From: Platycnemis pennipes
Taxonomy: Eukaryota; Arthropoda; Insecta; Odonata; Platycnemididae
Length of the DNA: 64,000 nucleotides
Assembly: GCA_933228895.1 (NCBI GenBank)
Contig: OW121854.1
Location: forward strand, 7,691,131 to 7,755,130
Direction: 5' to 3'
In this document: positions 1-9,115 of the stretch, piece after piece
How positions within the stretch are numbered: the first letter of the stretch is position 1
How the letters are laid out: every line of letters starts with the position of its first letter
Made by a program: the position numbers and the translations under genes
The notes under the pieces: generated by a model
Told to the model about the DNA's origin: nothing
What the model saw: only the letters and a program-made list of their open reading frames with translations
Database searches by the model: none

Positions 1-1489
1 AATTATTTCATTTCGATGACTTTTCTAAAGAAATTTTCCTGAGGGTGGTGCCGCTAAGTCGCAAAAGGTAGGGAGGAATGGGGGCGAGATTCGCAGGAAC
101 AAGTTTCACCGTCGACAGGAATGGATTGGGGTTTATTCATGCAGCGAGAAAATTCAGAGCGCGGCAAAGAAGAGGAAAATGAAGAGAGATGGAAGGAAGA
201 TAAGTTTTCTGACGTGGATGAGGGGAAGTTTTCGTATTTATGAAATTCCTCCCGCTCCACTTTCATTCATTTATTTATTTATGCATTTATATCGCTCTCG
301 GAAATTGCGGCCAGGGACTTTTCGGGATTTTTCTTCTCTTCCTCGGCATTTCTTTTTTTTATCAAGACTTCAAGTCTCCTCTTTTTGCCCCGTCTACACT
401 TCTTCGTGTCTTAATGTCTGTCGCCGTCCCGTTTCCCGGCAAAAAAGTAATCCCTCAGCAGAGCTGTCTGTCCCACCTTGCTTCCGGAGCGCGAGTCTCA
501 TCTCCGATTCCCTTTCATAGGCGGCGCTGCCGTCTTCGCAAGCGAATGCCGGGCACTCGGGCTGCGACCGCCGACTCACCCACCCCCGAAATGTGTGCTC
601 AATAATGGAAGCGTCGCTTTTCGCCACATTATGCACGGGCCTAAGTGCGCCCGCCGCTTCCTCGGTGTTCAGCGCACCGTGATTAAATTAGTGCCCACTC
701 GTTTTGGTTTGTGAAACGCGGGGAGTTGCGTAATCGAAGCTTTTGAGAGCTCTGAAGTTCATGTTCTAACCCGAACAGGGCAGTAGATCCAGTCGATCGA
801 AAATTTGGAGAACTTGCGACTTAAATTATGCAAGTAATAGAATGCTTTTGTAATAAAGTTTCTACTTATTTTTTAATTGATAAGGAACTTTAGGTATTAC
901 TTTTATGTAGAATGAATTTATCTTCCGGGAAGTTTCTTTTGAGTGTGCACCTGTCTGACGGTTTTTAGCGGAAGCAGCAGTCGTCCAACTTTTCTCTGAA
1001 GAGGCTAAGTACATCAGTGCTTAACAGCAATTCCGTCGTGAAGTGGGCAACAGTATGTACAACTGAAAAATATGGCTCTTAAGCTGAGATGCTATTGTGA
1101 CCAGAGTAGCTGGGTAGTGACACCAGGCCCTAGACAAAAATGATAGCGGTATAATAATCCACTGTCCATGGTGTAGATCGCCAGTCCTAATTTAAGAGAA
1201 TGCCCACCCGGATTTGAAAATGCAACTCCTGATTGTGGAAGAAACTTAGAGGAATTGATTCCACCTATGGTCTGTCGTTCCCGAGTCTGGTAGCGTGAAA
1301 TTCCTCCACCATCTACCATATAAACCACTGGCTACTAAGCGAAGTTCCGAACTCCAACCAGCTGTAATCCATTTCATCGGTAGACTCAAAATTTCAATAA
1401 TGTGAGAAAAATGAGAGAACAATTTTTTCATTTAAGAGTCAAAGAAAAAAATTGGCCCTTTAGGCAATCCCTCCCTCCCCCCACTATCA
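1..1489. other. Non-coding stretch, no gene recognised
   Basis: The frames here are short, overlap on both strands and have no recognisable domain. Bases 480-720 are moderately GC-rich and the remainder is AT-rich. I see no repeat shared with the rest of the window until the LINE 3' end near 1490. Confidence 0.5.
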
Positions 1490-1612
1490 AAAGGATATCT
1501 TTATCTATGCGATACCCTGCAAGCCACTGCGGGGGTGTGTGGCAGGAACGAATATCACCAAACATGCTCTACTTACATGCAACTAGGACACTGCATGGAA
1601 ACATACTATATA
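1490..1612 (-). mobile_element. LINE subfamily A, 3'-end fragment
   Basis: On the minus strand this is the terminal 3' segment of the LINE that recurs across the left 40 kb. It has the stem-loop formed by CCCTGC and GCAGGG arms and a short GATA/GATG-type tail. Subfamily A is marked here by the CTGCGGGGG-type loop. It abuts a second, independent 3' end of subfamily B at about 1630, so two truncated insertions lie in tandem. No reverse-transcriptase code remains. Confidence 0.7.
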
Positions 1613-2465
1613 TTATCTACATCAACATAATATTCTGCAAGCCACCATAAAGGTGTGTGGCAGGGGGTGAATTCTCACCAAACATTCACTACATATAATG
1701 CATAAAAGAGGATTAGTATGAATCTACTAGCCTAAACTTCACCATTTAAATAAGATAAAAATAGAAAAGCAAGCATGCCAAACATGCGATTAGTTGGGTT
1801 AACTTCAAGTCCTTATACCAACATGCAGCTACCAATGTTATCCATTGCTACACTCGGATTGCATATATTTACCGTTACTCATATCCCTAATAGTACGAGG
1901 AAAAAAGGGCATTTTGAATCTGTCAGTTCGGCAATCAATTCCTCTAATTTTGTGATCATGGTCCAGTCTACCATAGCAAGTTGGGGTTCGCAAAATATTT
2001 TTAACATCATCACTGAAAATATGGTCTTGGAATTTATTTAAGAGATTAAGTCTAAATTTCGATCTGACAATGATTCCCAATTAAATACATTTAATAGACT
2101 GTTTACGCTAATGAGGTTATCGTAGTGTCCCTTTACAAATCTCGCCGATCTTCGCTGCACACGTTCAAGATCGTTATTTAGACCGATCGCGTAGGGATTC
2201 TATACACTGGCAATATATTCCAAATGAGGTCTATCAGGGAAAAGTAACTGATTTCTCGTACATGATCGTCACATTTACCCACTACTCCTTTGATGAATCC
2301 CAGTTTACGATTCGCATCACCAATTATTTCACGTATGTTTTTACCCCAGAAAAGATCATGTGTCAGTCTTATTCCAAGACAACATAATAGGATTCGCGAA
2401 GCATCTCTTATTTTATAGACATGTGTCGTATTTTACTTTCTGAATCCTTATTCTTTCGGAAATAT
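1613..2465 (-). mobile_element. LINE subfamily B, 5'-truncated copy with decayed RT C-terminal domain
   Basis: Read on the minus strand, the 3' end carries the conserved stem-loop (loop ACCTTTATGG) and tail at about 1620-1670. Upstream of it, up to about 2460, lies the decayed C-terminal part of a reverse-transcriptase ORF. This part is recognisable by similarity to the better copy at 27115-28170, for example the segment encoding a VQRRSARF-like motif around 2140-2170. Frameshifts and stops abound. The copy is dead and 5'-truncated, as is usual for LINEs copied by target-primed reverse transcription. Confidence 0.75.
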
Positions 2466-2519
2466 GGCAGGTGACTCGTTAGCGCTTCTTAAATCATTAA
2501 AAGTCAAACACTTTCTACA

Positions 2520-2700
2520 TCTCCATTTACACGATACCCTGCAAGCCACCGCGAGGGTGTGTGACAGGGGGTGAAGATCACCAAGCATGCACTACTAACA
2601 TGCAAACAAGCAACTAAAGTGTCTCATGCAACCAGATTGTTAGCATCTATAGTATTTGAGGGGCTAATACATGCATCACTCACCATACTCACGCGATAGT
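2520..2700 (-). mobile_element. LINE subfamily A, short 3'-end fragment
   Basis: The minus strand ends with the stem-loop (GCAAGCCACCGCGAGGG in the plus-strand view) and the TGGTGATCTTCACC motif that marks subfamily A. About 130 bases of 3' UTR follow before similarity ends near 2700. There is no coding sequence. Confidence 0.75.
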
Positions 2701-3429
2701 AGGTCCCCGTAGTCCCTACTTTCTATACACACCCATCCATTCCTTATTAGCGACTACTTCAGTCTCTTGAAACTCCCCCTCCACTACCATCGAGCGTCAG
2801 AACAGCTCGTTGCCTGCCTTTTTTCAGCGACTCTCTCCCAGCGTCCTGTTGACAACATTGAGTGTGTCCGACCGTGGGTGATATCGAAAGACACGAATGT
2901 GTAATGGATCGTATAAATAATTAGTTTCTGGTGAAGCTAACATTCCGGTAGGTCCTAGATCTTAGATCCTGAGATCCTAATGAATTAGGGTTGATCAGAG
3001 AACTAGACAGTGTACAGCGTAGAGCAGCTAGGTTCGTTAAAAGGTGTTACGATAGGGTGAGTAGCGTTTCAGAATTAATAAAAAAATTAGGGTGGGAATC
3101 ATTATCGGAGCGTAGGTTGAAGTACAGATTATAACTATTAGAGAAATTTAAATCGGATAGCTTTACTGAAGATGTTAGGTACATATTGAAAACACCAGCG
3201 TATTGTGCTGGATTTGACCAGATAAACAAGATTATATAGATAGATTGTCGTACCGATAGATTGAAAATGGCATTTTTCCCCCGTACTCTAAGAGAACAGA
3301 ATAGGCAGCATAGCAAATGGATATGTATGTGAAATATTTTAGAGTGGTCTGTAGTGCATGATGCATGTATTAACCCCTTAAATACTGTAGATACTAACAA
3401 TCTAGTTGCATGAGACCCTATGGTTTCTT

Positions 3430-3817
3430 ATTAAATAAGTTTGGCAATTTTCCACAAAGAAATCTTTACTTCGACCGGTTTCGATGTGATACATCGTCAT
3501 CAGGTGACCAAATCTCAACAAAGTCCAGTATATATACAAATGAGGGGAGGAACCGGGGAAAAAGGAGTGAGGGAAGAGGAGGGTAGTTTTTCCGTTGTCA
3601 CCCTTGGTTTAGGCCCTCTTCCCCTCCTCTTTCCTCACTCCTTTTTCCCCGGTCCCTCCCCTCATTTGTATAAATACTGGACTTTGTTGAGATTTGGTCG
3701 CCTTATGATGATGTATCACATCGAAACTTGTAGAAGTAAAGATTTCTTTGTGGAAAATTGCCAAACTTATTTAATTATGTTATTCCACCATATAACGCTT
3801 GAAACGAGTCTTTTTTA
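3430..3817 (+). mobile_element. Short Penelope-like (ribozyme-bearing foldback) element 1
   Basis: A 388-base insertion inside a LINE copy. Inverted arms run from about 3430-3590 and 3620-3778, and the outer ends read ATAAGTTTGGC and GCCAAACTTAT. Each arm carries a hammerhead-like core. On the minus strand of the left arm CTGATGA (3497-3503) is followed by a GATGT/ACATC hairpin and GAAAC (3478-3482) with ACCGGTC. On the plus strand of the right arm the core is at about 3703-3733. A tail of about 40 bases (3779-3817, containing CCATATAACGCTTGAA) lies beyond the right arm, and a 12-base target duplication flanks the whole. Inverted terminal repeats, ribozyme, tail and duplication match known Penelope-like element architecture. 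No reverse-transcriptase or GIY-YIG code is present, so it is non-autonomous. Assignment to Penelope is inference. Confidence 0.65.
3470..3510 (-). ncRNA. Hammerhead-ribozyme-like motif (element 1, left arm)
   Basis: On the minus strand: CTGATGA, one extra C, stem GATGT/ACATC with loop ATC, then GAAAC and a minimal stem III read as AC-CG-GT followed by C, the predicted cleavage site (GTC). Stem I pairing near the core is weak. The extra base before stem II departs from the textbook core, so activity is uncertain. Confidence 0.45.
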
Positions 3818-3929
3818 CTATGGTTTCTTGTTTGCGTGTTGGTAGTGCATGCTTGGTGATCTTCACCCCCTGCCACACACCCTCGAGTTGGCTTGCAGGG
3901 TATCGTGTGGATGTAGATGTAGATGTACG

Positions 3930-4940
3930 CTCGATTGAAGTTAAGGGGGTTCTAAAATCTCAGGTGAAGCAACAGTCAACGGCATCGTTTGCAGCGGAAG
4001 TGTGACACAAAAGGGACGCTGCTGCAAGGCATCCGAATCCTCGGCTTCAATTCTCGACTCTCCTCTTTGAGTGAGGAATTGGAGTTGGCCAATGCAAGCG
4101 CTCCAAGCATCGCGTTCCCCTTCGAGGAGCGGACACTTCTCTCTTCCCTCGACAAACCCCTTCTCCACTCAGGATATAGTCGTTTTCCTGTCGGGCCGGC
4201 CCGCAATGCATCACGGACGGGTTGAATCGCCCCTTACATCTCGTGAACAAGGGCCACGGTGGGGAGTGGTAAGCACCGCATTCCGCGACGCCGAGTTCGT
4301 TATCGGTGGCATTAATCATGGCGTTCGCCAAAGGGACTTCAGGAGCGGGAAGACTAATTTCCTCGCGGGCTGCCTTCACGTGTGTGAGGAGGTCACCGCA
4401 GAGTGTCCCGAATAAATCACGCCTTTAGAAGCGCAACCTTTTGTCCCTCTCGTGACCGTTCTTGCACTTCCCGTCGCCTCTCCCTGCTCTGTCCGGGAAA
4501 TTTCATCGCATGATTTGTGTCGCCCCCCGTTAGTCATTTGTTGTTTTTTCGCTCAGCCACGGAAACATTGTTAAAACGCCCTCGCACTGCATGACTCATT
4601 TCTTTGGTCAGCTCTCGGGAAGAAATGTGCTCTCGTGTCTGGGCTGACGTCGTAACTTGCGTCTGCCGTCTTCCTCTGCGTGGGAGTAACCGAGGATGTG
4701 TTTCTCCATCGTCGTGAGTTTCGCTGCCATCAGTGATTCAAAAGCAACTTTCTGGAAGGCCTATTCCTCAATTCTCGTGAAATCTAAGTTTTAAAGCGTA
4801 AACTTGCGGGTCAAAATTCCTGACCTTCGGAATCAGGGTCAAACTCGAGAGGGCATTTATTTAATTCGTAATTATTCAAATTTTATTCTTCAGTTATTGT
4901 CCGTAAGATTTCCCATTAACTAAATGTGAAAAATCGTATC
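3930..4940. other. Non-coding stretch
   Basis: Between a LINE tail and an RTE-like fragment. Bases 3990-4400 are GC-balanced and carry several overlapping frames on both strands with no recognisable domain. Everything after about 4430 is ordinary non-coding sequence. Confidence 0.4.
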
Positions 4941-5407
4941 ATCGTCAACATCATCATCGGTCAACAATCCAAGGATTCGTTTGATGCAGCCCTCCACTCG
5001 ATTCTTCTATCGGCCAAACTCTTCATATTGACGTAGCTCCTCTCTTTTACATCCTTCATAATTTGCTCCATATGCTTCATGCGAGGCCTGCCTTTTTCAT
5101 TCTTCCCGTTCACTTTTCCCTCGACAATTGTCTTCATCAGGCCATCGTGTCTTAAGATGTGGCCTATTAAGTTGTCCCGTATTCTTTTTAATGTTCTCAG
5201 TAGACATCTCTTCTCTCCCACTCTTCTTAACAATTCTTCGTTTGTCACTCGATCGATCCATTTTACCTTCATCATTCTTCGGTAGCACCACATTTCAAAT
5301 GCTTTCAGCCTGGACTTCTCTGCTGCTGTTATTGCCCATGCTTTGCTGCCATATAGTAGAATTCTCCAGATGTAGAAAAATCGTATGATAGGCAAAATAG
5401 CCAGCAT
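4941..5407 (-). pseudogene. RTE-like LINE, C-terminal RT fragment (148-codon open frame)
   Basis: The minus-strand frame encodes the part downstream of the catalytic reverse-transcriptase core. Recognisable blocks in order are LYGSKAWAIT, FEMWCYRRMMKVKWIDRVTN, RRVGEKR, IGHILRHDGLMK, IVEGKVNGKNEKGRPR and ADRRIEWRAASN. This arrangement is typical of the arthropod RTE-type endonuclease/reverse-transcriptase LINE. The insertion ends at its 3' side with a GATGATGATGTTGAC-type tail (plus-strand 4941-4960), and the 5' part is missing. The open frame is long for a dead fragment, suggesting a fairly recent insertion, but catalytic residues lie upstream and are absent. Confidence 0.8.
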
Positions 5408-5499
5408 AGCTAAGGAATAGGTAGGTGAATTATTGTTGCTGTAATCATAGAGTACTCTACTTACTTTTTTCCGTAATGCATGAAGAATATTTCAGCATT

Positions 5500-5705
5500 A
5501 CTAACGAGTGCATGCTGGGGAAATGCCGATGAATGAATTAAGAGAAATGCTCTTCTAACCACTAATCACTTCATTACTATGTTGACACTAGCCATCTAGT
5601 TGCACGAGAACCTCATAGCAATTATGTTTCCATGAGGTAATAGCATAGTAGCACTTGTTGCACACCCTCGCGGTGTCTCGCAAGGTATTACATAGATGTA
5701 GGTAC
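5500..5705 (+). mobile_element. LINE 3'-end fragment, degenerate
   Basis: A plus-strand 3' UTR of the left-arm LINE family ending with a degenerate stem-loop (CACACCCTCGCGGTGTCTCGCAAGG region) and a GATGTAGGTAC tail near 5690-5705. No coding part remains. Confidence 0.6.
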
Positions 5706-5934
5706 AATGTGACTGCAGATTACAATTTTACTTAAAATAATACCTCAACATTGATGTTAAAATCGTGTTCAGGACTGAAATTGTGGTGGTGTTCGTAAGC
5801 ACCAATTGAGAGTGGTGTAATCTGTGTAATTGTTCCCTAGAGGGTTGGGAGATGTTAGCCTCCACCCCCCTTAGCCTACTCATCGCTCGTGGAGGCCTGT
5901 AGAAGCTACATCTACACCTGCGGAATACTCTAAT

Positions 5935-6075
5935 GTCAATGGTGTATATTTGGTGATATTCACCCCCTGCTACACCCTCGTGGTGGTTTGAAGGGTACAG
6001 CGTGGGTGCAGATGTATGTACCTTACGAGCCACCGCGAGGGTGTGTGGCAGGGGGGTGAATATAACCATAGACGC
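5935..6075. mobile_element. Two LINE 3' ends joined tail to tail
   Basis: Bases 5945-6005 are a plus-strand LINE 3' end (CACCCCCTGC stem-loop, then GGGTGCAGATGTATG). Bases 6010-6075 are a minus-strand 3' end of the same family. The two tails abut, so two truncated copies face each other. This could be two insertions at the same AC-rich tail or a local inversion. Confidence 0.65.
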
Positions 6076-6109
6076 ACTACTGATAGGCAACGATGAGCTA
6101 CGAAGTTAG

Positions 6110-6300
6110 TACTTCATGGAAATATGTTAAACGTGTTATTTTTGCTATTTTTATCTTTTTTTTTAATTGCGGAGTTTAGACTAGAAAATACTTACTAATC
6201 CTTTACATGCATGTTATTTTTTGCATGTTTGGTGTGAATTCACCCCCTGCTGCACACCTTTATGGTGGCGTGGAGGGTATTATGTAGATGTGAATATAAG
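6110..6300 (+). mobile_element. LINE subfamily B 3'-end fragment
   Basis: A plus-strand 3' UTR with the subfamily B signature (TAATCC-TTTACATGCATG, then CACCCCCTGCTGCACACC) ending in the stem-loop and a TATTATGTAGATGTG tail at about 6280-6297. Non-coding. Confidence 0.7.
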
Positions 6301-6417
6301 TCATTTGCAACTAGATGGTTAGTGTCAACTTTGTAATGAAGTGATGACGAGTAAGAAGTATTTTCACCAATACATTTATCGGTATTTTCCTATCATTCTC
6401 GTTAGTAATGCTTCATC

Positions 6418-6665
6418 TACATCTACACGATATCCTGCAAGTCACTGCGAGGGTGTGTGGCAGGGGGTGAAGATCACCAAGCATGCTTAAACTTGCATAA
6501 TCCACTACAGACCACTCTAGCAACTTTGTACCTACCTAACCATTTGCAATTCTGCCTATTATGTTCTCTTATGGTACGCGGGAAAAATTAAATTTTAGAT
6601 CCATCCGTACGACAATATATACTCTTATCTTGTTTATCTCATCAAACCTAGCATAATACATACAT
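6418..6665 (-). mobile_element. LINE subfamily A, 3' UTR and extreme RT C-terminus
   Basis: The minus-strand copy begins at the tail (ACATCTACACGAT in plus view) and stem-loop, and ends in the FPRTIREQNRQ-like C-terminal segment around 6555-6660. The 3' UTR has an internal deletion relative to sister copies (about 6485-6500). Non-functional. Confidence 0.7.
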
Positions 6666-7694
6666 ATGTGTCTCCATCTACTGCGGTCCATGATTTTGCG
6701 CCCTTGGCCACTAGACGTCCGCTCCTCGAAGTCCTCCGCTTCCGTGCGACCGCTGCTTTCGAGCAGACCTCTTATTCCTCGCGCTTCTTTTTAGCGTGCG
6801 TGGAACTCGTAATAAATCACATCGCTGACGAGTGGGTTAATTGATTAGCGGGGCGTTTAAGTCTGTTATTTGCGAGACTATTGCTTTCCGCGGAACGAGC
6901 TCCTTGAACTATAAATAACGTCAGACGAGAGCGAGGAGGAACGGAGACTCGGGACGGAATTTTTTCTTCCTTGAGTTGGTGACGGCTCGGATGGCATGTG
7001 AAACGTTTAGCGTCGCTTTGCGGTGTGTGAGGGAAGGTGTCGGGTGTTTGGAGGTGAAGGTGCGGGGGAGGGCGAGGGGGAGGGGGGCAAACAGGTTCTG
7101 GGCCGCACATAATGATTTCGGCTTCACTTCATCCTCTCCCCACGCCAAGTCAAAAGTTTTTATTTTCCCCAAAATAACAATCCAAAAAATTTCTACAAAG
7201 ATTTAAGTACAATTTGTCATGGAAATGCTAATTTAGAAAGAGGTTTTTCAATCAACAAGTAGTGTATATTTCCAAACCAACAAAGAAAGTCTCTTACAAC
7301 CAATATAACTACATATTTAATTACTTTAGTTCGTCACTATTTCTTATTTAATTACTTTTTCTGTATTATGCTATGGGTTAAGCTAGAAAAAAATCATATT
7401 CTACATAGAACTTGTAAAACATCACTTTGACTCCTACAAAAACTGCGATATAATAGCCTGGAAATTTTTATAAATTTAGCCTTGAAAACCTGGAAGTATG
7501 CTTGAATTTGATATATTGGCTTTTGTGGACACCCTGAAGCCTTTTCCGCTGTCGTTCCCGAAATCGCTGATGCTAATACAGTTCGTCGTATGCCGTGAAC
7601 TGCATTGCGCCTTTCACGAGGATAATGGAAGATGTTAGAGGAGGTTTTTGCCGCTTATTCATGGGGCGTGTCCGGCCTTTTCTTCAAGCACAGA
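6666..7694. other. Non-coding stretch with a GC-rich patch
   Basis: About 6700-7140 is GC-rich with GGGGGAGGGCGAGGGGGAGG-type runs near 7065-7085. The open frames there are low-complexity on both strands. I see no gene. Confidence 0.4.
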
Positions 7695-7866
7695 CATACG
7701 TGGGATTTGCTTTGCTATTTTTATATTTTTTTAAATAGTGAAGTATAGAACAGTATATAAATACTAATCCTTTTTTATGCATGATTTGTAGCGCATGTTT
7801 GGTTGGAAATCACCCCCTGCCACGTACCATTATGGTGGCTTGCAGGGTATTATGTAAATGTAGATT
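7695..7866 (+). mobile_element. LINE subfamily B 3'-end fragment
   Basis: Plus-strand 3' UTR, parallel to 6110-6300, ending with the stem-loop (CACCCCCTGCCACGTACC, then GGTGGCTTGCAGGG) and tail TATTATGTAAATGTAG. Non-coding. Confidence 0.72.
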
Positions 7867-8283
7867 AACAGATTTACTGCGACTTGGGGTGACCTGTCAT
7901 GCGAACGATTTTCGTCTTCAGTGCTGGTCTGAATCTTAACAGAAATATATCAGTTGTTGCTAGATATAGTGTAAAAATTGGATGCATCTCTCAGTGAATG
8001 CATCGCGCTGTAGGGTAAAGGGTTGAGACGGGTTAATTGTTTCGGTTGTTGCCCTTTGCTTGTGTAGCAGGAAGCACTTCCACTGCTTACTTAATTTCTT
8101 TACACCTTTTTAACTTAGTGGCATCGGCTAGTTCAAGTGTTTCACTGATTTGGAGGAAAGAGCTGTGTCGACTTAAAAACCAAAGTTCTGATCATAGTTC
8201 ATTGAAAGATTTAAGATAATGGTGACAGCAATAACAGATATCCCTAGTGTTAGGGCTTTAATGTTAACTCGATTGATATAGCT
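7867..8283. other. Non-coding stretch
   Basis: Nothing recognisable. A 60-codon frame at 8037-8219 has no known domain. Confidence 0.35.
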
Positions 8284-8352
8284 GCTTAGTTGCATGTCAG
8301 AAGTGCATGTTTGGTAATCTTCACCCCCTGCCACCCACCCACGCGTTGGCTT
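8284..8352 (+). mobile_element. LINE subfamily A 3' end
   Basis: A plus-strand terminal segment (GCATGTTTGGTAATCTTCACC, stem-loop, then TTACATCTACATC) that runs directly into a minus-strand copy. Its own GATGTA tail seems lost at the junction. Confidence 0.65.
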
Positions 8353-8357
8353 GATTG

Positions 8358-9115
8358 GTATTACATCTACATCTACACAATACCCTGCAAGCCACCGCGA
8401 GGGTGTGTGGCCGGTGGTGAAGATCACCATGCATGCACTACCGTCATGCAAACATGCAACTATAGGGTCTCATGCAACTAGATTGTTAGTAACTATAGTA
8501 TTTAAGGGGTTAATATCATGCACTACAGGCTTCTCTAAAGTACATCCCCTACCTATCCATTTGCTATGCTGCCTTATGTTCTCTTATAGTACGGGGGAAA
8601 AATGCCATTTTGAATCAATCGGTACGACAATCCATCTCTCTAATCTTATTTATCTGGTCGAATCTAGCAAATACAATGGTGTTTTTAATATGTGTCTAAC
8701 ATCTTCAGTAAAGCTATCCGATTGAAATTTCTCTAATAGATTTTATCTGTACCGTAAGCCTGCAAGGAAGTGGAAGTTGTCATTTGCTATAGTGCACCTT
8801 TTATGTGAGTGAAAGCTGTCGCCCCTCTAATAATGATTCCCACCTTAATTCTTTTATTAATTCTGAAACACTACTGAACTTATCGTAACACCTTTTAACG
8901 AACCTAGCTGCTCTACGCTGCACACTGTCTAGTTCTCTAATCAAACCTAATTCTTTCGGATCACGTGCACTGGATGCATGCTCAACGTGATGTCTAACTA
9001 GTGAAACGTAACATCACTCTTTGTCTTCTCATCACATTCCCCAAGTAAATTTTTTATAAATCCTAGCTTTCTCTTCGCTCGGCCGCATATTTCCCGGATG
9101 TGTCATCCCCATGAT
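8358..9115 (-). pseudogene. LINE subfamily A, RT C-terminal domain remnant plus 3' UTR
   Basis: The minus-strand copy reads from the tail and stem-loop (8360-8424) through the 3' UTR into the RT C-terminal domain. The FKMAFFPRTIRE-like block is at about 8575-8610, the ARFVKRCYDK-like block at about 8880-8920, and a block before VWDPY at about 8950-9100. It is interrupted by about 60 bases of foreign sequence around 8760-8822 that contains a 49-base segment repeated at 9977. Stops and frameshifts make it dead. Confidence 0.75.
8769..8817 (+). repeat. 49-base exact duplicate, copy 1
   Basis: Bases 8769-8817 and 9977-10025 are identical over 49 bases (starting AGTGGAAGTTG, ending GTGAAAGCT). 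Copy 1 sits inside a LINE copy, where sister copies read straight through, so it is an insertion or gene-conversion filler. Confidence 0.85.

Larger units (their letters stand above)
2970..3929 (+). pseudogene. LINE subfamily A, RT C-terminal remnant and 3' UTR, split by a later insertion
   Basis: This copy starts in the RT C-terminal domain. The VQRRAARFVKRCYD-like motif and the LGWESL-like motif can be read between about 3005 and 3110 with stops. It then runs through the 3' UTR to the stem-loop and (GATGTA) tail at 3868-3927. It is interrupted at 3430-3817 by a foldback element flanked by the 12-base duplication CTATGGTTTCTT (3418-3429 and 3818-3829). Removing the insert and one duplicate restores LINE continuity, so the LINE is the older insertion. 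The RT fragment is not functional. Confidence 0.8.

Noticed and set aside
3430..3782. TTAA-flanked MITE of the piggyBac type
   Set aside because: TTAA flanks the arms, but the 12-base duplication lies outside a 40-base tail that is shared by three other elements, so retrotransposition explains it better.
3441..3845. 134-codon plus-strand frame
   Set aside because: It runs through both inverted arms of element 1, so its translation mirrors the foldback rather than a gene.
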